Shown: one piece after another, positions 6,211 through 13,193 of the stretch
Numbering within the stretch: position 1 is the stretch's first letter
Layout: the number at the start of each line of letters is the position of its first letter
NCBI GenBank assembly: GCA_934130215.1
Contig: CAKOXR010000004.1
Location: forward strand, 1 to 43,221
Length of the DNA: 43,221 nt
Direction of reading: 5' to 3'
DNA from: an uncultured Bacilli bacterium
GTDB taxonomy: Bacteria; Bacillota_I; Bacilli_A; RF39; UBA660
The notes under the pieces: generated by a model
Seen by the model: only the letters and a program-made list of their open reading frames with translations
The model's database searches: none
Told to the model about the DNA's origin: nothing
Translations under genes and position numbers: made by a program

Positions 6211-8125
6211 ACAACATTATGGTGCTTCTGATATTCAAGTTTTAGAAGGATTAGAAGCAGTTAGGAAAAGACCTGGTATGTATATTGGTACAACAGATGT
6301 TAAAGGACTTCATCATTTAGTATGGGAAATAGTTGATAATTCTATTGATGAAGCATTAGCAGGATATTGTACACATATAGAAGTTATAATTAATAAAGAT
6401 AACTCAGTTACCGTCAAAGATGATGGTAGAGGAATACCGGTTGATATACATCCTAAGACTAAAATATCTACTGTTGAAACTGTTTATACGGTTTTACATG
6501 CAGGAGGAAAATTTGGTGGAGGCGGTTATAAAGTATCTGGTGGATTACATGGAGTAGGTGCCAGTGTTGTAAATGCCTTAAGTAAATGGGTTGAAATTAG
6601 AGTTTATAAAAATGGTAAAGTTTATTTTGTTAGATTTGAAAATGGTGGACATGTTTTAGAACCACTTAAAATAATAGGTGAATGTGAAGAAAATAGAACA
6701 GGAACAACTGTTACATTTAAACCAGATAGTGATATATTTGATACTGACATATTTGACTATGAAACATTAAAGGTTAGAATTCGTGAGTTAGCTTTTTTAA
6801 ATAAAGGCTTAAGAATTACTTTAAGAGATGATAGAGATATGGAAGATACTACTGGAGAAACATTTATGTATGAAGGTGGTATATCTGAATATGTTAAATT
6901 TATAAATCAAAATAAAACACCTATACATGATGATATAATTCATTTAGAAGGTGAAGAAGATGGTGTTTTCTTTGAAGTTGCAATGCAATATAATACTAGT
7001 TATAATGCTAATATATATTCATTTGTTAATAATATTAATACTCATGATGGTGGAACACATGAAGATGGTGTTAGAAGAGCTTTAACAAGAGTTATAAATA
7101 GTTATGCTAGAAAAGCAGGTTTACTTAAAGAAAAAGATGAAGCTTTAATTGGTGATGATGTTAAAGAAGGACTTACAATGATTATTTCTTGTAAACATCC
7201 TAATCCACAATTTGAAGGTCAAACAAAAGGGAGACTTGGTAACTCAGAGGTTAGAAAATTAGCTGATAATGTTTTTTCTGAAGGATTTGAGAGATTTTTG
7301 CTAGAAAACCCTACACAAGCGAAAATTATTGTTGAGAAGTGTATTATAGCTTGTAGAGGTAGAAATGCTGCTAAAAGAGCCAGAGAAGTTGCTAGAAAGA
7401 GCGATTTAGCAATTAGCAACTTTTATGGAAAACTAGTTGATTGTAAAAGCAAGGATCATAGTGTATCAGAAATATTTATAGTCGAAGGAGATTCAGCTGG
7501 AGGAAGTGCTAAAAAATGTCGTGATGCTATGACTCAAGCAATTCTTCCTTTGAGAGGAAAAATTCTTAATGTTGAAAAAGCAAGATTGGACAAAGCCTTA
7601 CAAAATGAAGAAATAAGGACAATCATTACTGCATTTGGTACTGGTATTGGTGATGAATTTGATATATCGAAGTTAAGATATAATAAAATTATTATTATGA
7701 CCGATGCGGATGTAGATGGTGCTCATATTCGAGTATTGTTATTAACTTTGTTTTATCGATTTTTTAAACCGATTGTTGAAGCAGGACATGTATATGCTGC
7801 TCAACCGCCTCTTTTTAGAGTTTCTCATGGAAAAGTTAGAAAATATGTTTTAGATGAAAATGAACTTCAAGAGTATTTAAATTCTTTAGATGAAAAAGTA
7901 AGAACTAAAGCTAGTATTGCTAGAATGAAAGGGTTAGGAGAAATGGATCCTCCTGAACTTAATGAAACTACTATGGATATAGAAAAACGAACATTAAGAA
8001 GAATTACTGTTAATGATTGTATTGCTGCTGATGCTGCATTTGAAAAGCTTATGGGAGAAGATGTTGGACCTAGAAGACAGTTTATCGAAGAAAAAGCTGG
8101 TTATGTTCAAAATCTTGATATATAG
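6200..8125 (+). CDS. gyrB: DNA gyrase subunit B
   Basis: This 641-residue ATPase subunit of gyrase forms the A2B2 complex that adds negative supercoils. The GHKL ATP-binding part shows WEIVDNSIDEALAG and the glycine-rich lid GGLHGVGASVVNALS. The TOPRIM part shows EGDSAGGSAKKCRD (about residue 429), PLRGKILNVEKA and the metal-binding DADVDGAHI. The C-terminus ends ENAxFV-like (QFIEEKAGYVQNLDI), typical of GyrB rather than ParE. It overlaps recF and is followed after 9 bp by gyrA. Confidence 0.98.
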   Translation: MENEQHYGASDIQVLEGLEAVRKRPGMYIGTTDVKGLHHLVWEIVDNSIDEALAGYCTHIEVIINKDNSVTVKDDGRGIPVDIHPKTKISTVETVYTVLHAGGKFGGGGYKVSGGLHGVGASVVNALSKWVEIRVYKNGKVYFVRFENGGHVLEPLKIIGECEENRTGTTVTFKPDSDIFDTDIFDYETLKVRIRELAFLNKGLRITLRDDRDMEDTTGETFMYEGGISEYVKFINQNKTPIHDDIIHLEGEEDGVFFEVAMQYNTSYNANIYSFVNNINTHDGGTHEDGVRRALTRVINSYARKAGLLKEKDEALIGDDVKEGLTMIISCKHPNPQFEGQTKGRLGNSEVRKLADNVFSEGFERFLLENPTQAKIIVEKCIIACRGRNAAKRAREVARKSDLAISNFYGKLVDCKSKDHSVSEIFIVEGDSAGGSAKKCRDAMTQAILPLRGKILNVEKARLDKALQNEEIRTIITAFGTGIGDEFDISKLRYNKIIIMTDADVDGAHIRVLLLTLFYRFFKPIVEAGHVYAAQPPLFRVSHGKVRKYVLDENELQEYLNSLDEKVRTKASIARMKGLGEMDPPELNETTMDIEKRTLRRITVNDCIAADAAFEKLMGEDVGPRRQFIEEKAGYVQNLDI

Positions 8126-8134
8126 GGGGATATT

Positions 8135-10648
8135 ATGGATAATGAAAATATAAAAAATGATATTAACAATAATGTTGATAATTCTTTAGAACCAGAAAAT
8201 ATTTATGGTGGTACTTTTCATGAAAGAGATAGTTTATCTGAAAATAATATTGTTTCAGAAATAGAAAAATCGTTTCTAGATTATTCTATGAGTGTTATTG
8301 CATCAAGGGCATTACCTGATTTAAGAGATGGTTTAAAACCTGTTCATAGAAGAATTTTATGGTCAATGTTAGAGTGTGGATATACACCTGATAAACCTCA
8401 TAGAAAATCTGCTACAACTGTTGGATATGTTATGGGACATTATCATCCACATGGTGATTCATCAATATATGAAGCAATGGTTAGAATGGCACAAGATTTT
8501 TCTTATCGTACTCCACTTGTTGATGGCCATGGTAATTTTGGAAATATTGATGGTGATGGTGCAGCAGCAATGCGTTATACTGAAGCAAGACTTTCTAAAA
8601 TATCTCTTGAATTATTGAGAGATATTAATAAAGATACTGTCAATATGGTTCCAAATTTTGATGAAGAATGGAAGGAACCACAGGTTTTACCTTCCAGATT
8701 TCCTAATATTTTGGTAAATGGTACCATGGGTATTGCTGTTGGTATGGCAACTAATATTCCTCCTCATAACTTGGGTGAGGTTATAGATGGATGTATTGCT
8801 TATATAGACAATCCTGATATTGATACATTAGGTCTTATGCAATATATAAAAGGTCCTGATTTTCCAACTGGTGCTGTTATTCTTGGAAACTCTGGTATTA
8901 AAAAAGCTTATGATACTGGTAAAGGAACAATAACTATTAGAAGTAAGGCTTCAATAGAGGAAGTTGATGGTCATAATGAAATAGTTGTTAGTGAAGTTCC
9001 TTATGGTGTTAATACTCATGATCTTAAAACAAAACTTGCAGAACTTGTTCATAATAAAACTATTGAAGGTATATCAGATTATCATATTGATTTAAAAGAT
9101 GGTGTAAAAATTGTTATAACTTTAAAAAAAGATGCTAATCCTCAAGTTGTTTTGAACAATTTATATAAACATACTGATTTTCAGATAACTTATGGTATAA
9201 CATTGTTAATGCTTGATGGTTTAACACCTAGAACTTTAGGATTAAAAGATATTATTTCTAAATATATTGATTTCCAAAAAGAAGTTATTATTAGAAGGAC
9301 TAGGTTTGATCTTAAAAAAGCAGAAGAAAGAGTTCATATTTTGGAAGGTTTAAAAATAGCACTTGATAATATTGATGCTGTTATAAAGATAATAAGAGGT
9401 TCTAAAACAGATATTATTGCCAAAGAAAGATTAAATAAGGATTTTGGTTTGGATGATATTCAGTCAAATGCAATTTTGGAAATGAAGTTAAGAAGATTAA
9501 CTGGAATGGAAATTGATAAAGTAATTGATGAATTGAATGAACTATTGAAACTTATTGATAAATATAAAGCTATTTTAGAATCAAATCAAATGGTTTTAGA
9601 TATAATAAAATCTGAAATGTTAGAAATTAAAGATAAATATGCTGATGAAAGAAGAACAGATATTGATATGACGGCTATTGATTATATTGAAGATGAATCA
9701 CTTATTCCTGTTGAAGATATAATAGTGACACTAACTAATAATGGTTATATTAAAAGAGTAAATTCAGATACTTATAAGATTCAAAATCGTGGTGGAGTTG
9801 GAATTAAAGGTATGACTACTAATGATGAAGATTTCGCTAAATACCTTTTAAATATGACTACTCATGATTATATTATGTTCTTTACTAATTTTGGAAGAGT
9901 ATATCGTATGAAAGGCTATGAAGTTCCTTTATTTAGTCGCCAGTCAAAGGGATTACCTATTATAAATTTATTACCTTTATCCAAAGGTGAATTTGTCAGA
10001 GCAATGACAACAGTATCAAATGATGAAAACAATAATTATCTTGTATTTTGTACACAAAATGGTATTGTAAAAAGAACTTCATTAAGCGAATTTGAAAATA
10101 TAAGAACAAATGGTAAAATTGCTATTACTTTAAAAGATAATGATGAATTAATTGCAGTAAATAAAACAAATGGATCAAATGAATTAATGCTTGCAACATC
10201 TGATGGAAGAATGATTAGATTTAGCGAAAGTGAGATTCGTGTTATGGGAAGGACTGCAGCTGGTGTAAGGGGAGTAAATGTTGATAATTCTAAATGTATA
10301 GGTATGGAAGTGTTTGCACCTGATGAACTTGTATTAATAGTTACAGAAAATGGATATGGGAAGAAAACTAATGTTTCAGAATATCGTATGACTCATAGAG
10401 GTAGTAAAGGTGTTAAAGCACTTAATATTACTGAAAAAAATGGTTCCATTGTATCATTTAAAGCTATTAATGATGATTGTGATTTAATGATTATAACAAA
10501 TACTGGAACTATAATAAGAATGCCTTTAGAACAAGTTTCTCAAACTGGTAGAGTTGCTCAAGGAGTTAAATTAATCAATTTAAAAGATGATCAAAAGGTT
10601 GGTTCAGCAGAAATTGTTATGAAAGAAGATATAGAAGAAGATTTTTAA
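8135..10648 (+). CDS. gyrA: DNA gyrase subunit A
   Basis: This 837-residue subunit cuts and rejoins DNA. The catalytic tyrosine is Tyr148 in AAMRYTEARL. The quinolone-resistance region reads HPHGDSSIYEAMVRMAQ, with the serine and acidic residues of a sensitive wild type. The C-terminal beta-pinwheel contains QNRGGVGIKGM, a form of the GyrA box needed for DNA wrapping, which supports GyrA over ParC. A 35-40 residue Asn/Asp-rich N-terminal extension precedes the usual SFLDYSMSVI start. The gene ends in a good terminator and is followed by the parS array, where Bacillus has an rRNA operon. Confidence 0.97.
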   Translation: MDNENIKNDINNNVDNSLEPENIYGGTFHERDSLSENNIVSEIEKSFLDYSMSVIASRALPDLRDGLKPVHRRILWSMLECGYTPDKPHRKSATTVGYVMGHYHPHGDSSIYEAMVRMAQDFSYRTPLVDGHGNFGNIDGDGAAAMRYTEARLSKISLELLRDINKDTVNMVPNFDEEWKEPQVLPSRFPNILVNGTMGIAVGMATNIPPHNLGEVIDGCIAYIDNPDIDTLGLMQYIKGPDFPTGAVILGNSGIKKAYDTGKGTITIRSKASIEEVDGHNEIVVSEVPYGVNTHDLKTKLAELVHNKTIEGISDYHIDLKDGVKIVITLKKDANPQVVLNNLYKHTDFQITYGITLLMLDGLTPRTLGLKDIISKYIDFQKEVIIRRTRFDLKKAEERVHILEGLKIALDNIDAVIKIIRGSKTDIIAKERLNKDFGLDDIQSNAILEMKLRRLTGMEIDKVIDELNELLKLIDKYKAILESNQMVLDIIKSEMLEIKDKYADERRTDIDMTAIDYIEDESLIPVEDIIVTLTNNGYIKRVNSDTYKIQNRGGVGIKGMTTNDEDFAKYLLNMTTHDYIMFFTNFGRVYRMKGYEVPLFSRQSKGLPIINLLPLSKGEFVRAMTTVSNDENNNYLVFCTQNGIVKRTSLSEFENIRTNGKIAITLKDNDELIAVNKTNGSNELMLATSDGRMIRFSESEIRVMGRTAAGVRGVNVDNSKCIGMEVFAPDELVLIVTENGYGKKTNVSEYRMTHRGSKGVKALNITEKNGSIVSFKAINDDCDLMIITNTGTIIRMPLEQVSQTGRVAQGVKLINLKDDQKVGSAEIVMKEDIEEDF

Positions 10649-10665
10649 ATTTATCTTCTTTTTTT
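10635..10665 (+). terminator. Intrinsic terminator after gyrA
   Basis: AAGAAGAT (10635-10642) pairs exactly with ATCTTCTT (10653-10660), followed by TTTTT. The stem overlaps the end of gyrA. Confidence 0.85.
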
Positions 10666-10666
10666 G

Positions 10667-10680
10667 TGAACATATGTTCG
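10667..10680. promoter_or_regulatory. SOS-box-like (LexA/DinR) palindrome at left edge of array
   Basis: TGAACATATGTTCG differs at one base from the Bacillus LexA operator type CGAACNTATGTTCG. It sits between the gyrA terminator and the first parS site. No promoter or gene is evident next to it, so its role is unclear. Confidence 0.5.
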
Positions 10681-10698
10681 CCTTTTAGCATGTATATT

Positions 10699-10716
10699 AT
10701 GTTTCACGTGGAACAT
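10699..10716. promoter_or_regulatory. parS: parS site 1
   Basis: ATGTTTCACGTGGAACAT, canonical core, one base off a perfect palindrome. First site of the array. Confidence 0.9.
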
Positions 10717-10806
10717 TGTTTAAAAGTATGAATTCTTAATTATTTAAATAAGATAAATGATATTTATAAAAAAATATTAATAAAAATAATATTTAAAAAA
10801 TGTTTA

Positions 10807-10824
10807 ATGTTTCATGTGGAACAT
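10807..10824. promoter_or_regulatory. parS: parS site 2 (variant core)
   Basis: ATGTTTCATGTGGAACAT; the core is CATGTG in place of CACGTG, which may lower ParB affinity. Confidence 0.75.
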
Positions 10825-11015
10825 ATATTTGTATAAAAAATTCATAAAATAACATTTTTGTTGATAACTTATTCTATTTTTTTTTATAAAATAAATATTT
10901 TATATATAATGTACATTTATAATCTTGGGAAATAATTATATTATCAGTTATTTATTTGAATTATTAAAGTAAAATATGAATACAAATATCGATTATAAGA
11001 TATTTCTAGTTATTA

Positions 11016-11033
11016 ATGTTTCACGTGGAACAT
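11016..11033. promoter_or_regulatory. parS: parS site 3
   Basis: ATGTTTCACGTGGAACAT, same sequence as site 1. Confidence 0.9.
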
Positions 11034-11124
11034 TATTTAAAATTTTATTTTAATTTATTGATTTATATTTCATATTATTTTTGGTAAATAATATATGAGT
11101 GATAAAAAGTAAAAAAACTATTAT

Positions 11125-11142
11125 ATGTTTCACGTGAAACAT
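11125..11142. promoter_or_regulatory. parS: parS site 4 (perfect palindrome)
   Basis: ATGTTTCACGTGAAACAT, a perfect 18-bp palindrome identical to the consensus parS of Bacillus over its central 16 bp. Confidence 0.95.
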
Positions 11143-11322
11143 ATATATATTAGTATAAAAAAATCATAAAATAATATTTTGTTGATAACTTGTTAAAAAA
11201 ATATACATTTTTTTGAAATAATATGATTTTTATTCTTAAGTACTAATTACTATATTGATTTTTTTATCAAAATAAAATTAGAGTATCATTTTATAACTTA
11301 TTTTTGTTGTTTCTATATACTA

Positions 11323-11340
11323 ATGTTTCAAGTGAAACAT
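11323..11340. promoter_or_regulatory. parS: parS site 5 (variant core)
   Basis: ATGTTTCAAGTGAAACAT; core CAAGTG. Confidence 0.75.
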
Positions 11341-11486
11341 AAAAAATTTATAAAAAATATTAAAAAAATAATGCTTTTGTTGATAACTAATTATAAAAAA
11401 CATTAAATGTATATGGGATATAAAGTTACTTTATAAAATTTGGGAAATAGTTTTATTTATTATATGTATTTTTTATTTATTTAATA

Positions 11487-11504
11487 ATGTTCCACGTGAA
11501 ACAT
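11487..11504. promoter_or_regulatory. parS: parS site 6
   Basis: ATGTTCCACGTGAAACAT, canonical core. Confidence 0.9.
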
Positions 11505-11587
11505 TGATTAAAATAATTAATTCTGAATTATTAAATATATTTTGACTGCGAAATAATTAATTAGTGATACCAAATAAAAAAAATTAT

Positions 11588-11605
11588 ATGTTCCAAGTGA
11601 AACAT
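11588..11605. promoter_or_regulatory. parS: parS site 7 (variant core)
   Basis: ATGTTCCAAGTGAAACAT; core CAAGTG. First site of tandem unit A. Confidence 0.75.
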
Positions 11606-11775
11606 ATATAAGAGTATAAAAATATAACTTTTGTTAATAACTTTCTACAAATAAAATGTATATTTTTAAATGCAATACTTTTTAAAATCTTGGGAAATAA
11701 TTATAATATCGTTTGTAAATTAAAATAAGTATTGGACTATTGGTTTATGAAAAATTTTTTTGTATTTGTTTAATA

Positions 11776-11793
11776 ATGTTCCACGTGGAACAT
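11776..11793. promoter_or_regulatory. parS: parS site 8 (perfect palindrome)
   Basis: ATGTTCCACGTGGAACAT, a perfect palindrome with C/G at the flexible arm position. Matches site 10 in the duplicated unit. Confidence 0.92.
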
Positions 11794-11991
11794 GTATTAT
11801 TATATAGATATCATTAAAAAGCTGTTTTTGTTAATAACTTTTTGCAAATAAAATGTATATTTTTAAATACAATGTTTTTAAAATCTTGGGAAATAATTAT
11901 GACATCTTATTTTTATAATAAATTTTATTGAAAAAACAATTCTAAAACTATTTTTGTTTAAATGTTTGAATTATTATATAAAATTTATTTG

Positions 11992-12009
11992 ATGTTCCAC
12001 GTGAAACAT
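11992..12009. promoter_or_regulatory. parS: parS site 9
   Basis: ATGTTCCACGTGAAACAT, canonical core. First site of tandem unit B, equivalent to site 7. Confidence 0.9.
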
Positions 12010-12182
12010 ATATAAGAATATAAAAATATAACTTTTGTTAATAACTTGTTAATAATATTAAATCTGCAAAAAAAAAATAATTTATGATTTTGGGAAATAA
12101 TTATAATATCGTTTATTAAATAGAATTAAAATAAGTATTGAACTATTGTTTTATGAAAAATTTTTTTTGCATTTGTTTAATA

Positions 12183-12200
12183 ATGTTCCACGTGGAACAT
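12183..12200. promoter_or_regulatory. parS: parS site 10 (perfect palindrome)
   Basis: ATGTTCCACGTGGAACAT, same as site 8. Confidence 0.92.
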
Positions 12201-12401
12201 ATATTATTATATAGACATCATTAAAAAAATTATTTTTGTTAATAACTTTTTAAAAATAAAAAATATATTTTCAAATACAATACTTTTAAAATCTTGGGAA
12301 ATAATTATGACATCTTATTTTTATAATAAATTTTATTGAAAAAATAATTCTAAAACTATTTTTGTTTAAATGTTTGAATTATTATATAAAATTTTTTTTC
12401 G

Positions 12402-12419
12402 ATGTTCCACGTGAAACAT
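12402..12419. promoter_or_regulatory. parS: parS site 11
   Basis: ATGTTCCACGTGAAACAT, directly after tandem unit B. Confidence 0.9.
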
Positions 12420-12482
12420 TGAAAAAAATAGTGGTCATATTTGATTACTTTTAGGTGTTTACAAAAGTTCAAAGATAATTTA

Positions 12483-12500
12483 ATGTTCCACGTGAAACAT
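12483..12500. promoter_or_regulatory. parS: parS site 12
   Basis: ATGTTCCACGTGAAACAT, followed 8 bp later by a near-perfect Noc-type site. Confidence 0.9.
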
Positions 12501-12507
12501 ATGAAAA

Positions 12508-12523
12508 TATTTCCTGGGAAATA
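12508..12523. promoter_or_regulatory. Near-perfect Noc-type site (NBS)
   Basis: TATTTCCTGGGAAATA differs by one base from the Bacillus Noc-binding palindrome TATTTCCCGGGAAATA. It lies 8 bp after parS site 12 and about 30 bp before the -35 of the SRP RNA gene. Confidence 0.6.
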
Positions 12524-12552
12524 ATTTAATTTTGCAAAATGCTTGTTATTGT

Positions 12553-12581
12553 TTGAAAAATAATAAAAAATATAGTATAGT
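12553..12581 (+). promoter_or_regulatory. Promoter of the SRP RNA gene
   Basis: TTGAAA (12553-12558), 17-bp spacer, TATAGT (12576-12581). The RNA would start about 7 nt downstream. Confidence 0.75.
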
Positions 12582-12587
12582 CTTATT

Positions 12588-12661
12588 GGTGCAACGATTA
12601 TGTTTGAATCAGGTCAGAATTGGAAGATAGCAGCCTTAAAAACCTCTAGTCGTGTGCACTA
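12588..12661 (+). ncRNA. ffs: Small signal recognition particle RNA (4.5S type)
   Basis: The conserved helix-8 core is visible: CAGGTCAGAATTGGAAGATA then GCAGCC, close to the E. coli form with GGTCAGG, CCGGAAGGAAGCAGCC. The ends pair: GTGCA with TGCAC, and ACGATTA (12594-12600) with TAGTCGT (12648-12654). A T-rich run follows at 12662, giving a terminator. Its place before tadA-dnaX is the same as for the SRP RNA gene scr in Bacillus, but it is the short form with no Alu domain. The RNA binds Ffh and FtsY for co-translational targeting. Ends are approximate. Confidence 0.9.
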
Positions 12662-12686
12662 TTTTTTTAAAAAAAGTAATTACAAT

Positions 12687-12702
12687 GCGAACATATGTTC
12701 GC
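12687..12702. promoter_or_regulatory. Perfect SOS box (LexA/DinR operator) before tadA-dnaX
   Basis: GCGAACATATGTTCGC is a perfect 16-bp palindrome that contains CGAACATATGTTCG, a full match to the Bacillus LexA operator pattern. A -10-like TACAAT (12681-12686) lies directly upstream, so the box would cover the transcription start, and the tadA ribosome site follows within 2 bp. Confidence 0.65.
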
Positions 12703-12713
12703 TAGGAGAAAAT

Positions 12714-13145
12714 ATGAATGAATATATGAATGAAGCAATAAAAGAAGCAATTAAAAGTTATAAAAAAGGTGATGTTCCTGTAGGTGCTGTAATAGTTAGA
12801 AATAATAAAATAATTGCTAGAGCTCATAACTTAAAGGAAAACAAGAATAATCCATTGTTACATGCGGAAATAATTGCTATAAATAAAGCTGCAAAAAAAT
12901 TAAAACGATGGAGATTAGAAGATTGTGAATTATATGTAACCATGGAACCTTGTCTGATGTGCACTGGTGCAATTATTCAATCGAGAATAAAAAAAATATA
13001 TTTTTCCATAGAAAATAATGATTTTGGAGCCTTAAAAAATATTTCCCAAGAAAAAAAGTATGGATTAATGATTAATGAAGGTATTGAAAGTAGTAAATCA
13101 ATAGAATTGATAAGGAATTTTTTTGAGGAAAGACGAAAAAAGTAA
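12714..13145 (+). CDS. tadA: tRNA-specific adenosine deaminase TadA
   Basis: This 143-residue zinc deaminase converts the wobble adenosine of tRNA-Arg(ACG) to inosine. The zinc and catalytic residues are present: His50 and Glu52 in HAEIIAI, and Cys80 and Cys83 in PCLMC. I choose the ATG at 12714 because of the ribosome site TAGGAG and the family start; a longer open frame begins inside the SRP RNA and is not coding. Near its end the gene contains TATTTCCCAAG (13040), a Noc half-site in reverse orientation. Order SRP RNA-tadA-dnaX matches Bacillus. Confidence 0.95.
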   Translation: MNEYMNEAIKEAIKSYKKGDVPVGAVIVRNNKIIARAHNLKENKNNPLLHAEIIAINKAAKKLKRWRLEDCELYVTMEPCLMCTGAIIQSRIKKIYFSIENNDFGALKNISQEKKYGLMINEGIESSKSIELIRNFFEERRKK

Positions 13146-13164
13146 TCTTTTCTTTTTGCTTTTG

Positions 13165-13173
13165 TGTTATAAT
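13165..13173 (+). promoter_or_regulatory. Extended -10 promoter for dnaX
   Basis: TGTTATAAT has the TGN extension and a perfect TATAAT (13168-13173) 20 bp before the dnaX start. The -35 (ATCTTT) is poor. Confidence 0.55.
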
Positions 13174-13193
13174 TAAATAAAGCGAGGTGTTAT

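Larger units (their letters stand above)
11588..12401 (+). repeat. Tandem duplication of a two-parS unit (about 405 bp x 2)
   Basis: Unit A (11588-11991) and unit B (11992-12401) align along their whole length. Both contain, in order: parS, AACTTTTGTTAATAACTT, TTGGGAAATAATTATAATATCG, parS GTTCCACGTGGAAC, ATTATTATATAGA, a second DnaA-like box, TCTTGGGAAATAATTATGAC and a near-identical tail. The last roughly 110 bp are the most alike. Small indels and substitutions show the duplication is not brand new. Confidence 0.85.
10649..12587. other. Gene-free 1.9-kb centromere-like region: 12 parS sites with DnaA-box and Noc-site-like repeats
   Basis: No coding frame of note exists in this stretch. It holds twelve 18-bp ATGTTYCACGTGRAACAT-type palindromes starting at 10699, 10807, 11016, 11125, 11323, 11487, 11588, 11776, 11992, 12183, 12402 and 12483. 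Nine have the exact CACGTG core. Between them, DnaA boxes (TGTTGATAA at 10859, 11180 and 11378; TGTTAATAA at 11632, 11829, 12036, 12047 and 12237) lie 44 or 52-55 bp after the start of a parS site. GGGAAATA motifs follow 56-68 bp later (10927, 11442, 11692, 11888, 12092, 12296, plus 12516). parS is the ParB-binding centromere site known from Bacillus and most bacteria; GGGAAATA is half of the Noc site. ParA and ParB are encoded at 32798-34451. Confidence 0.9.

Noticed and set aside
6324..6331. GGGAAATA in gyrB as a Noc half-site (also 13801 in dnaX)
   Set aside because: In gyrB it encodes the conserved WEI of the ATPase motif, and single half-sites are expected by chance in a region of this size.
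10649..12587. CRISPR array or insertion-sequence remnants
   Set aside because: The repeats are palindromic parS sites with long, partly repeated spacers, no cas genes, no transposase frame and no terminal repeats.
10649..12587. rRNA operon after gyrA as in Bacillus
   Set aside because: No rRNA or tRNA sequence is present; the interval holds only AT-rich repeats.
12600..12713. N-terminal extension of TadA
   Set aside because: It overlaps the SRP RNA and the SOS-box palindrome; the family start and ribosome site are at 12714.
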